Shown: positions 29,409 through 38,348 of the stretch, in pieces
How the letters are laid out: every line of letters starts with the position of its first letter
Numbering within the stretch: position 1 is the stretch's first letter
Source of the DNA: Paraphaeosphaeria minitans
Lineage: Eukaryota > Ascomycota > Dothideomycetes > Pleosporales > Didymosphaeriaceae
Direction: 5' to 3'
NCBI GenBank assembly: GCA_015832175.1
Contig: WJXW01000008.1
Coordinates: forward strand, 1,302,001 to 1,366,000
Length of the DNA stretch: 64,000 nucleotides
Notes under the pieces: model-generated
Database searches by the model: none
What the model was told of the DNA's origin: nothing
The model's input: the letters and a program-made list of their open reading frames with translations, nothing else
Made by a program: the position numbers and the translations under genes

Positions 29409-31986
29409 TGGACAAGTTCATGGTGCGCGGCAGCCACAGCCCGATGCAGTGGATGTTGGATTTGCGGACGTATGGGCTGAAGATCCATTACAATACGACG
29501 TCACGCGGCCATGTAGAGTGGGTAGGGCAGGACGAGTTGTTGTACAAGGAGGTGCAGTTCACCATGGCCCAGTTCCGCGGCATGGTGCACGGGCTGAGGC
29601 AGGAGACGCGGCGGTTGTTGATGGAGGATTTATTGTTCAGCAACAGGCCGGCCGCCGAACCCGTTCCCAGCATCCCGTGGGAGAATTTGCGCGATAACCC
29701 GACCGACGAGCGACCTGGGTGGAATTTTTTGAAAGACCAGCGCACGCGGTTGCCAGTGGATGGAGAGCGATGGTTGGTCGAGCGGGTCGGCCAGATCGAC
29801 CAGATTAAGGGCCAGTTCATGAAGCCAGGCACCCGTTCGGGCGTTGATCAGCAAGAGGTAACGCGGTACATGGATAGGGTGGTTGCATTCCGAGAAAAGT
29901 TGATCGTGTTGATGCACATGACCGGCGGACAGCCAGCCAGAGGCCCGGAGATCATGAGCATCCGGCACAGCAACACGGTCAAAGGGGCGCACCGCAACAT
30001 ATTTATCGAGGACGGCAAGGTGGTGTTTGTCACCCGATACCACAAAGGCTATGTCGTCAGCGGCGACGTCAAGATTATCCACCGGTATTTGCCGCGCGAG
30101 GTGGGCGAGCTGGTGGTGTATTATTTATGGCTGGTATTGCCGTTCCAGCAGCGGATGGAGGCGTTGGTGTGGGAGAAGGAGGCCATGTCATCGCACATGT
30201 GGCCAGCGGACCCCAACGGGCGCAAGTGGACGACGGATCGAATGCGGGAGGCGTTGAAGCGCGAGACCAGCGTTGGGCTCGGCCAGCCGTTGACGGTGGC
30301 AGCATATCGCGAGATCGCCATCGGCATCAGTCGACGGTTTTTGCGCGGGTCCACGGCGTTCCAGCAGGAGGAGGGAGACGAAAGCGAGGCATGGAACGAG
30401 GAGAACACGGCTGCGTTGATAGCCGATTTGCAGGCCGGGCACACCGCGCACGTGGCGGGCATGGTATACGCACGAGGCATCATGGAGCAGGCCGGAGCGG
30501 TGGCAGACAGACGGCAGCAGTTCCGGGTATCAAGCACAGATTGGCATCGGTTTTTGGGGTTTGCACCCGACATGACGGAGGACGCATGCAGAAAGCGGAA
30601 GAGGGCGCCATTCGAGAGTGACGCAGACGAGGCCAGGATCGATCGATGGAGACGGTTGAGGACGATGGATGCCGCCGAGCAGTTGCAACGCATGGCAGGC
30701 AAGACAGCAACATTCCGCAGCGTGCAGAAAGAAGCCATCGAGGCGATCGTGGGTGGGGAGAGCCCCGTGGTGGCGGTGATGCCGACAGGGGCGGGCAAGA
30801 GCATGTTGTTCATGTTGCCAGCGTGGGCAGAGCAGGGTGGCTCAACCATCGTCGTCGTTCCATTGATTGTATTGCGAGGTGACATGAAGCGGCGGTGCGA
30901 GAAGCTAGGGATCTCGTGCGCAGCGTGTGAGAGCCGCCACCCGCCCGACGCAGCCGCCGTGGTGTTGGTGACACCCGAGTCCGCGGTCACGCAGGAATTC
31001 GCAACGTTCATGAACCGTTTGCGAGCGATGCGGCAGTTAGACCGGATCGTGATCGATGAGTGCCACATCGTGTTGAACCGGCGGTACACGTTCCGCAAGC
31101 AGATGCAGCAGCTGGGCAAGTTGGTGGCCGCCGAGACGCAGATGGTGTTGTTGACCGCAACGTTGCCGCCCAGTGAAGAGGACGAATTGTTCCAGCGGAT
31201 GCATTTCGATCCCGACCAGGTCAAGGTGTTTCGGGCCGAGACAGCGCGGACGAACGTGGCGTACCGGGTGATGAAAGTGGGCAGGGCGGCGAAGAAGCAC
31301 GAGGTAGAGGAGATGGTGTTGGGCGTGGTTCGGCAGAAGCTGCGAAGGTACAGGAAGGGCAAGGTGGTAGTATACGGCAATTCAGTGCGCAAGGTTCAAG
31401 AGCTGGCGCAGCAGTTAGGGTGCCATGCATATTACCACGACGCCGTTGGCAAGGCAAGCATGTTGGAGGCGTTCATGTCAGGCAGCGGGCGGGTGATTGT
31501 AGCAACGAGCGTATTGGGCATGGGCGTTGACATCCCCGACATCCGGTGCATTGTCCACATCGATTGCCCGTTTTCCGTGTTGGATTATCCGCAGGAGAGT
31601 GGCCGGGCAGGACGAGATGGGCGCGGAGTGAGGCGGTGATGATTGTGCAAGAGGGGGCACAACGAGCGGCCAAGGATAAGCAGGAAGAGAAGGAGCATGC
31701 ATTGGTGCGGGCATTGGTAGGCGAAGGTGAGGGGCAGCGGTGCAGATGTGCGGTGTTAGGTGGGTATTTGGATAGGAGCGAGGTGGAGCGGGTAGGGTGC
31801 AAGGAGGGAGAAGAGAAGTGTGATATTTGCAGGGGAGAGGGGACAGATGAAGAGAGGAGAGAGGAGACTAATAAAAAGATAGGCGAGGAGATAGAGCATG
31901 AGCAAGAGGGTAGTAGTGGAGAAGAGGTAGTAAAAGAGGTAGAAGTGGTAGCAGTAGAAAGAGAGACAAAGAGGAAGGGCGTATAG
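29357..31986 (+). pseudogene. Telomere-linked-helicase-like protein: tyrosine-recombinase-like region plus RecQ helicase, one frameshift
   Basis: The frame opens after a stop at 29354 with no good ATG and starts in FVQQMMDKFMVRGSHSPMQW, an internal segment of large fungal helicase proteins. Residues (from 29387) about 175-375 look like a tyrosine-recombinase catalytic domain: TGGQPARGPEIMSIR (box I Arg), RYHKG (Lys), AAYREIAIG (second Arg) and AGHTAHVAGMVYARG (His and Tyr). Then comes a RecQ-type core: VMPTGAGKS (near 465), DECH (557), LTATLP, VATSVLGMGVDIP and QESGRAGRDG (736). A single-base slip between about 31615 and 31640 moves the reading to another frame, which encodes the family's Cys tail (CRCAVLGGYLDRSEVE, CDICRG) and a Lys/Glu-rich end at 31986. 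The N-terminus is missing. Confidence 0.85.
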
Positions 31987-32262
31987 CAAGCGTTCGACTG
32001 CTTTTAGGAGATGATGGACCGGAATGTGCCAGAAGAGGCTCTCAAGAAGAATCATGTGCAATCCTGCAATGGATCACGACTACTTTGCAATTCAATTTCC
32101 GCAGATATCAATGACCGAATGGTCCACAGTACGTAGTTGCTGAACCCTGTGTCGCCTAACACTAATTCCACGTACTGTACGCATCCGAGACTGCTTCAAT
32201 GAAATTCTGTACCACCACATCAGCTCTCCTGTCCCTCTCGAAATTCGACCTTTGCGATCCGT
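31987..32262. other. Short intergenic stretch
   Basis: Nothing is recognised between the helicase tail and the stop of the minus-strand secreted-protein gene. Confidence 0.4.
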
Positions 32263-32594
32263 CTAGCATCCGGTACCGATTGACTGCCAAGTGCATGACG
32301 ATTCGCAGAGGTAGAGCACAGTCGAGCCATCAGGGGTCGAGAAGCATTCGCTGTAGACGATATTGGGTGCTGTGATAGATCGCAATTAGCAATGGCCATC
32401 AAGCTAGGCCGCAATACCTTGGCGAGAACGAGAGAATGCGCTAGTCTTGGGGGAAATTCAGTCGGAGAAAGAGACTTACGGGTACCACAGTTACAAGACG
32501 AGCCAACAGGAGGAGCTGGATCGAGAACAGCAGCCGGTGCAGGACTAGCCACAGTGGCAGCGATAAGGGTGAAAATGGCGATAGCGAAACGCAT
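32263..32594 (-). CDS. Small secreted cysteine-rich protein (73 aa), spliced
   Basis: Exons 32480-32594 and 32263-32369 are joined across a 110-nt intron (GTAAGT donor, ATCACAG acceptor). The 73-aa product starts with a classical signal peptide (MRFAIAIFTLIAATVASPAP), followed by an Ala/Pro stretch and a short mature domain with six cysteines: two in SSCNCGT, one in YSECFS, two in LYLCESSCTWQ and the C-terminal residue. Even cysteine number and size are typical of fungal secreted effector-like or surface proteins; no specific activity can be assigned. Reading through the intron, or using an internal mini-exon, would lose four of the six cysteines, so this splice form is preferred. A TATA box lies at 32716-32723. 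Confidence 0.7.
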
Positions 32595-32715
32595 GTTGAC
32601 GGTGTTTTGATGGTAAAGTGGGGTTGGTGAACAAGTCAATCAGAGAGCTGACTGGATGTTGCACTGTTCAGATGCTGGAACTGATGCAGAATCAAAAACC
32701 TGAGATTCCATGCAC

Positions 32716-32723
32716 TTTATATA
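32716..32723 (-). promoter_or_regulatory. TATA box of the secreted-protein gene
   Basis: The minus strand reads TATATAAA about 122 nt upstream of the ATG at 32594, a normal place for a fungal TATA element with a short leader. Confidence 0.5.
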
Positions 32724-32975
32724 TCATTTCTTCCAAGGGACGTGTTCCTGTCTGAGCTGCTCGGACGTGCCGATGCTACCGTCTGATGATAGGGTGCAGG
32801 GTTGGCTTTGAACAAAAATAAGGATGTATGCATAAGAGACGTTCTAGATGCCCTATAGATTACCGATTCGTAGGTTTGTACCGAACATACATACATATAC
32901 GTGTATTACGGTAATTAACGTGTTTATCGTAAGCTGCAGACGGATCAATTAAAGCACCAACTAAGGGAATTTAGC

Positions 32976-33091
32976 TGTCAGATAAGCTGCTCGTATGCAA
33001 TAGGGTGTGATGATAGGATGTGATGATAGGATGTGATGATGGGTGATGATTGTGTATTGATTGATGATGACTTCTATGTTGATCTCTGTTA
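32976..33091 (+). repeat. LTR-like repeat, copy A, left part (interrupted by transposon)
   Basis: From TGTCAGATA at 32976 the sequence parallels 51101 onward (TGTCAGATA, then GCTCG(T/C)ATGC(A/G)ATAGGGT and GGGTGATGATTGT). Its continuation is found at 34930-34970 (TTTGACCCCT, also at 51191-51200), after the inserted transposon. Copy A also contains an expanded 13-bp tandem repeat (GATGTGATGATAG) at 33005-33053 that copy B lacks. TG at the left end suggests an LTR, but the class is not proven. Confidence 0.6.
33005..33053. repeat. 13-bp tandem repeat, about 3.5 units
   Basis: The unit GATGTGATGATAG repeats with small changes inside the LTR-like repeat. The homologous copy at 51.1 kb has only one unit, so this is a local expansion. 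Confidence 0.7.
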
Positions 33092-33142
33092 ACGTGTTCC
33101 ACCACTCATCCGGACACCCTAGTCATCCGGACACCCCACCAA
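33092..33142 (+). repeat. Terminal inverted repeat, left, 51 bp
   Basis: It begins ACGTGTTCCACCACTCATCC and ends CCCCACCAA, and contains two CATCCGGACACCC subrepeats that are likely transposase-binding sites. It is identical to the reverse complement of 34877-34927. Confidence 0.93.
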
Positions 33143-33219
33143 GACGCGTGACACCTCAGCACCGATATCTCCACAACCATAGTATATTTTTATATAGGAT
33201 TTTGTACAGAGGTAGTTTA

Positions 33220-34846
33220 TTACTGTCTACATTGGTTTCTCTTATGTTCTTGTTCATGGCACTTGCTGCACGTTGGTGGTGCGCGCTGGGAGGCTGGAGT
33301 AGGCCCAGCCTCAGTAGCCTCCGCCAGAGCTCGATGAGCTGTAGCAGCTAGAGCACGGCCTTGCTCAGCCTGTAGAGCGCCTCCTGTAGCAATATACTGT
33401 CTCCGTCTATCCTGCCTTTGTCTCCGGCGGTGATTTGTGGCCTGTAGCTTCCTATTCTCCTCTGCTAAGATAGCTGCTGAGTTCATTGCTAGCTGGCAGC
33501 CTTTAACAAGCTGGCGGATAGCCTGGCTGGTAGGGCTCTGAGACTGGCGCTGGAGGAGCTCTCGTACGTGGCGTGCCTGCTGCTCAATTTGGGTCGTGGT
33601 ATGAGGTGTCTCTGCTGTCCATGCTGCCTTAGTACCTGCTGTTGTCCCTGGTGGTGATGGCGTCCTAACCACTGTCAGGCATGAGAGGACCCGCTCTGGA
33701 CAGGGAGGGACAAGACCAGTCGCTCGAAAGCCACTCTGGATAGTCTGCTCTGTAAATACAGAGCTCCGTACACGTGGGTAGATAGATAGGAACTCCTCCT
33801 TGTCGATATGGAAGACACCTTGGCGGGCAAGCTCAGCTATCTCATGCCCGTACGCTGCCTTGAGCGGGGAGAAGCAGCTCACATCGAGAGGCTGCAGGAG
33901 ATGGCTTGTATGCGCAGGCATACAGAGAGTGACTATCCTATGCTCTGCACAGTAGGTATCGAACTCAGGGGTAGCATGGCTGCTGTGGCCATCTAGGATA
34001 AGGAGCCGGTGGGTGCCAGAGGTACGAGCTTCTGTATGCCGGTTGAAGTGCTCCACCCAGGGTAAGGCCTAGCTGATTAGTAGTCCAGCCATTATCACTA
34101 ACTGCGAGGACCCAGCCAGTAGGGAGGTCTGTATACCAGCTGGCCTGGTGGAGCTTGCCAGCTAGGATGATAAAGGGTGGTATAGACCAGCCAGCCGCAC
34201 AGATACACTCAATTGTCGTGACCCAGTCTCTATTACCTGGCTGTATGTGGATAGCTCTGCCCACAGTGTCTATACTTGTCACCACCTTTGATGACGACGA
34301 TCCTACACCCATCATAAAGCCAGTCTTATCATGGTTATAGGTATCTCCATCCTGTATACCATAGGCCTGGCGCGTCCTCTCCACTACCTTGTACCAGCTA
34401 GAGATCTTGATAGGATCCTCACAGAGCGCGCGCTGACTGTGGAGCTTCCTATCCCACTTAGTCTGGAGCTCTGGCTGGGTCTTGATAAAGCGGGATACCC
34501 AGTTCTTGCCCACTAGCTGAGGTGGAGGATCCTGGCCACGCGCAGCCAGTAGATGGTCGGCCATCCGTCGTACGTCGATAATCAGGGCTGGAAATCCTCG
34601 TTGGTCCAGGTCTAGAATCCACTCTACTAGGGCTTGCTCCTCTGTAGGGTGTAGCTTCCGTTTCTGGGCGTTGGCTTGCGCCTGAGGTTGAGTACCGTGA
34701 ACGCGATCGTGGAGTGTAGATCGGGAGATCTGGTAGAGCTTCTCAGCTTTTCGGTAGCTAGAGACCTGTTTATTCTGAATCGCATGTATTGATAGAGCTA
34801 GTCTACCTTCCTTCTGGGATTGCTGAGTGTTCTGGGTGGGTGGCAT
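33220..34846 (-). pseudogene. Pogo-type DDE transposase with one frameshift
   Basis: The transposase reads from ATG 34844-34846 on the minus strand. It has an N-terminal HTH/CENPB-type DNA-binding part (KAEKLYQISRSTLHDRVHG and EEQALVEWILDLDQRGFP, VGKNWVSRFIKTQPEL), then the DDE core with first Asp in NHDKTGFMMG, second in LLILDGHSSH and third in LLQPLDVSC. The tail is Gln/Arg-rich and ends with a CCHC-like CSKCHEQEHKRNQC at 33220. The frame 33965-34846 breaks near 34065, where an extra C in a CCC run shifts it. The remaining part (33220-34056 frame) is open to the end. All three catalytic Asp are present, so one base separates it from an intact frame. It is listed as broken, with read error not excluded. 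Confidence 0.88.
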
Positions 34847-34876
34847 GGCGCGTTCTGTGGAAGACGCGTCGCGATT

Positions 34877-34927
34877 TTGGTGGGGTGTCCGGATGACTAG
34901 GGTGTCCGGATGAGTGGTGGAACACGT
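34877..34927 (-). repeat. Terminal inverted repeat, right, 51 bp
   Basis: This is the reverse complement of 33092-33142 without mismatch, followed by the TA duplication at 34928-34929. Confidence 0.93.
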
Positions 34928-34929
34928 TA

Positions 34930-35809
34930 ACTCTATTCTGTTGGTTTGACCCCTGGACTAGTGCGATAAGTGCTGTGGCCCCTGCTCGATTGTGCGGACC
35001 TGACCTCAATGCACTCGTTCTAACTGACATTAGCTCTTGTGTAGGCAGAACAAAGTGTTTGCTAATATGGCCTACTTAGCCTTATTTTGTATTGCTTCAG
35101 TATCTCCTTTCTCTTAATTATGAAGGTATTCACAAATATCCTATATATGCTATATCTTACATAGCTACCGCCTATTCCTATATGTTTTAGAAGATACGCG
35201 ATTGGCACACCCTTGGGTAGATGCATAGGCATGTTAATATGTATGGAGAACTGTTCCTGTAAGCACTAGCTGAGGGTGGCCTAATATGGTGCAGATTATT
35301 GACGTAGTGCTTCACGTCACACCGCAACTTCATCATTACGTAGCGGCGACAATCTTGTACTAAGGTCGCAGCCCCAAGTAACTGGAGCAAGCTTGCATTT
35401 CGAAGGCTGGCTGATACGCCGCAGTAGCGCTCTGGATCATGGAATCGCAGGGACTGTTACAGAAGCTTCATCTACGCAAGTGGGAAAATAGGTAGCAAAA
35501 GCAGCTTTCTTGCCCACCGTGTCCGAAGTATTTATAGTGGTTGCACACGTTGGGGATGAAGACGTCACGTGACGTTCAAAGAACGATAAGACACGTTGCG
35601 CCACATGTAGATTCTTTCAGCAACTTATCGTTAACGCTAAGTAAAATTGTTGAGGGGACATACATGGGCTGAATGTACTTCCTCAAAGGGAGTGCTGGGG
35701 GTTTCCATTCGTTCCTGTTTCATCACAATTTTGCCCTGTTGCCAACTACGAAAAAGAATATCTTTTCCACTGAGAACTGAGCAATAAAATAAAGAGGCAC
35801 CTTCTGCTA
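34930..35809. other. LTR-like repeat remainder and AT-rich intergenic DNA
   Basis: The first ~45 bases continue the interrupted LTR-like repeat (compare 51171-51211). The rest is AT-rich with no gene recognised. Confidence 0.45.
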
Positions 35810-36106
35810 TCAGTGTCGCCTCTCACTCGGAATGCAATCGGAGAATGAACAATCTCCGTCATTGCAATCTAAGGCTTGTCCCGGCGTCATCCCGCATCCG
35901 CCCCCGCATCCTTCTCCATAAGCATGCTTTAATGGCGCATAGAGACCCGTGCCGACGCCGGCTTCACACAAACTATATTGATCCTGCGGCCTCCAAGCAT
36001 TGGGATTCTCCATTTCCATGCGTGAAAACACCTGGAGGAATATATACGCGCACTCCGCTGAGCCTTCTTCACTGACAGTATTGAGGGAAGTACGTTTAAA
36101 TCTCAT
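35810..36106 (-). CDS. Small cysteine-rich ORF (98 aa)
   Basis: The 98-codon minus-strand frame ends in a Cys/Gly-rich segment (YGEGCGGGCGMTPGQALDCN, DGDCSFSDCIPSE), which is clearly non-random. The N-terminal half (MRFKRTSLNTV, then a Met/Glu-rich part) has no signal peptide, so either the protein is intracellular or a 5' exon is missing. The regular Cys spacing suggests metal binding or disulphides. I do not recognise the family. Confidence 0.4.
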   Translation of the reverse strand: MRFKRTSLNTVSEEGSAECAYIFLQVFSRMEMENPNAWRPQDQYSLCEAGVGTGLYAPLKHAYGEGCGGGCGMTPGQALDCNDGDCSFSDCIPSERRH

Positions 36107-36507
36107 GTAGCTTAACCCGAAAGTAGCATATACACGCGGCCCCGACCCTCAAAAGTACTGTTAATGCCTTGGAAGGAGCGCCGCTAGTAGCTATGACCAC
36201 TTCTTTGTACAGTCTACCCGGTGGTGCGGGAGTCTAGCTCGAATCCTTTGCAGGGAACAATTTTCTTGTAAAAGATCACTTGAGGGCTGTGCGGCCCTTG
36301 ACGCGCTACCTCCTCGTTTATTGTACTTGTTCCGCATTGTCTTGCCCCGACAGCACACACTGCGCTATTCGCGTCTTTATGCCAGCTCCTTGGCCCTTAC
36401 CCTCTACTATTCTATTCCTTGCATCACATTTTTCTCTGCTTCGCCTCAACCCTCCTCGCCTTAGATCTCTTTCTTTAGAATCTCCGGTAAAAAGTTCTTC
36501 GAACCAC
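36107..36507. other. Intergenic, no feature recognised
   Basis: Short frames only. The + strand at 36280-36480 is pyrimidine-rich. Confidence 0.35.
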
Positions 36508-37137
36508 TCAAATCGATGATCTTAACTCCGATTTCCCAACGATGAAGTAGATGTGATGCCCATCGCCATGTACCAGACCTACGCTGCGAAGTTTTCGGAG
36601 CGCAACCTCACAACTATTAGAATAACCAGGCACAGCTGGTCCCCCTTCCAGCTTCGCAAATAAGAAACCTAAAGCCCGGTCGCTCTCTTGTTGTGGCTCA
36701 AGTATCGTGGATAAAGGTCGAACCCACGTTGTGGAGTAGTTGAGAAGCTCGCGTTTTCCATTCGATAGTCCGTATGCCACTTTCGAGCGAGGCTATCTTT
36801 GGCAGCGTTTGCCCTCGAAGTAGCATAGTTTCCGTCGTTATCCAGATCCGTATCCGTATCAAGCCTACATTCATAATTACCTCAAGGAAAGAAAGAATGA
36901 GCTGGAAGGACTTCATCTTGTCCATGAAGGCACCCTTTTGGATTTCTTTCTTCGCGCGCCACGGTTGTAGCTACGATATCTGATTCGAGTGTTGGAGTCT
37001 TGCAGCAGTCTGGATCTGGCGTGGCCTCGTTCGAAAGTCCCTCTCAACAATATCCCCGTTTCGGTGGGCAATGAGCTTTTCAAATCTTGACGCTTTCCCA
37101 TCTTGATGGGATCTAAGGTCGCAGGTGTGAAAATCAA
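36508..37137 (-). pseudogene. Kinase/APH-like fungal protein, degenerate
   Basis: Three minus-strand frames read in succession as parts of the kinase-like proteins common in fungi: FTPATLDPIKMGKRQDLKSS and LPTETGILLRGTFERG (37137-37030), LPKIASLESGIRTIEWKTRA with SQLLHNVG (36830-36700), and ALGFLFAKLEGGPAV, CEVALRKLRSVGLVHGDGHH (36680-36540). The last matches the catalytic-loop pattern (LhklGivHGDinr.NFl), but the Asn and the DFG-like Asp region are not preserved and the frame ends at SSI. Frameshifts separate all blocks. It is non-functional. Confidence 0.6.
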
Positions 37138-37789
37138 TTTTCGAAGTTGAAATTGATCAGATCTAATAATATTAGAACTGACAATACGGACCCTGTATTG
37201 TCCGTGCGCTGGTACGTGCGCGCAGAAACTAGTCTATATTTAGGTTAGCCCACTTACTCCATATTGTGACTGCATATTTTCGTGGTTCAATATTAAGCCT
37301 CGTTTTAGAATGTAGAGTCCTGCTCCCTAATAGTATTAGGACTAACAATACGAACCCTGTATTGTCCGTGCGCTAATAATATTAGAACTGACAATATAAT
37401 AGCACCTAGACCTAAAGGAAAATTGCAAGGGCAAAGGATTTAGAATAGTAAAGAGCAGAATAGTAAAACTAATCCCCCGAGTAGCGCTGAATGAGCGACC
37501 CTTAATCCCCTGATTTCGAAAATCGAAGGGATTCGCCAGGGAGACGCCAATGGGTCAGTATCTCCCCGGTGGGTAGATTGCCAGGCACTGACAAGAACAG
37601 CGTCTCCGATAAGAGCCCCAACAGCAAAGCAAGTGCATCCCCTACCAAGGGCGTCTTACACTGCGAGGCGCTGCAACTTTCGAGTTTGGTGCAACAAGGT
37701 ACGCCGCGTCGATTGAGCTTACTTTGAAGATGATGCGACCGCTATCGAAGGAGATACGGGATGAACAGTGTTTGGGGTTGTCGTGTTCA
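37138..37789. other. Repeat-bearing intergenic DNA
   Basis: It holds the 48-bp direct repeats at 37163-37397 and then about 350 bases without a recognised gene, leading into telomere-like motifs from 37790. Confidence 0.4.
37163..37397 (-). repeat. 48-bp direct repeat, 2.5 copies (possible copia LTR piece)
   Basis: A 48-bp unit (start CTAATAATATTAGAACTGAC, end TGTATTGTCCGTGCGCT) occurs at 37163-37210 and 37327-37374 with a few transitions, and its first 25 bases recur at 37373-37397. On the minus strand the units begin near TGTYAGTYCTAATA, a form seen at the ends of fungal copia LTRs. Each unit contains an imperfect palindrome around GACAATACGGACCC. The LTR interpretation is inference. Confidence 0.55.
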
Positions 37790-37859
37790 TTAGGGTTAAC
37801 CGTGCGCGCGTTATTGCTGCAGTAAGGGTTAGGGTTACAGGGCTTAGCGTGTTAGGGTT
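37790..37859 (+). repeat. Cluster of telomere-like TTAGGG motifs
   Basis: The + strand has TTAGGGTTA at 37790-37798, TAAGGGTTAGGGTTA at 37823-37837 and TTAGGGTT at 37852-37859, separated by short GC-rich spacers. The cluster ends 3 bases before the ATG at 37862. Unique sequence continues on both sides, so this is interstitial. Confidence 0.85.
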
Positions 37860-37861
37860 CC

Positions 37862-38347
37862 ATGGGGTTCGAGGTAAACATCGAAAAACAACATCAATTG
37901 GTAGCACCACCGCACGTTAGGATTCATAGCATGGATCAATTCCATACCACATTTGAATATTTGGCCGCGCATCGCATCGCCGTGTGCAAGCGTCACGAAC
38001 AGGGCATTGTAAAGTTCCAATTAGAGGGCCATTTGAACAAACAACACCAAGAGTATATTTGGGCAACACGCCAGAAGATTATACAGGCAGTACAGGAGGA
38101 GACGTCGTTACAGCAGTGGGCCGTAACCCAGGAGGAGGTTGTTTATCCCAGCCCAGACACCGCGCCGTTGCCCCATTTGCCCGTGTACCACGATGGATTG
38201 CAGTGTTCAGCGTGCCCGTATATCAACCGCAGCACCGAGCGGATTCGAGAGCATTGTAGGGAGGAACACCGTCAGTCAGGCACTCCTATCTATGCTCGAA
38301 CCGACTCGAGTCGATTCGCTGGGGCGACCAATCACAATTACTTGTAA
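37862..38347 (+). CDS. OrsD-like (DUF3505) zinc-finger N-terminal fragment, 161 aa
   Basis: The frame starts 3 bases after telomere-like repeats. It reads FEYLAAHRIAVCKRHEQGIV and a helical LEGHLNKQHQEYIWATRQKI block, then EEVVYPSPDTAPLPHLPVYH, DGLQCSACPYINRSTERIRE and HCREEH, giving a C-X2-C-X12-H-X4-H zinc-binding pattern. This is the N-terminal layout of OrsD/DUF3505 domains that head large fungal RecQ-like helicase proteins. Similarity fades at about residue 140, and the stop at 38345-38347 falls at the junction with the LINE fragment. So it is a truncated head without its helicase body. The body of a protein of this type lies at 29.4-32.0 kb on the same strand. Confidence 0.7.
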   Translation: MGFEVNIEKQHQLVAPPHVRIHSMDQFHTTFEYLAAHRIAVCKRHEQGIVKFQLEGHLNKQHQEYIWATRQKIIQAVQEETSLQQWAVTQEEVVYPSPDTAPLPHLPVYHDGLQCSACPYINRSTERIREHCREEHRQSGTPIYARTDSSRFAGATNHNYL

Positions 38348-38348
38348 G

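Larger units (their letters stand above)
33092..34927 (-). mobile_element. Pogo-family DNA transposon with perfect 51-bp TIRs
   Basis: The ends 33092-33142 and 34877-34927 are perfect 51-bp inverted repeats, each with a direct subrepeat (CATCCGGACACCC twice). The element is 1836 bp and is flanked by TA on both sides (33090-33091 and 34928-34929), the duplication expected of Tc1/mariner/pogo elements. It carries one transposase gene on the minus strand that fills most of its length. It is inserted in an older LTR-like repeat. Perfect TIRs and a single frame defect point to recent activity. Confidence 0.93.

Noticed and set aside
30121..31392. 423-codon minus-strand frame opposite the helicase
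   Set aside because: It is Asn/Ser/Arg-rich and has no domain; it is the antisense shadow of the GC-skewed helicase frame, whose motifs are on the + strand.
32370..32479. Two-intron model for the secreted protein with a 23-nt mini-exon
   Set aside because: It keeps a frame, but the second half then lacks the cysteine pattern; the single 110-nt intron gives a coherent Cys-rich protein.
37790..37859. A true chromosome end at the telomere motifs
   Set aside because: Only short degenerate blocks, with coding and transposon sequence continuing on both sides.
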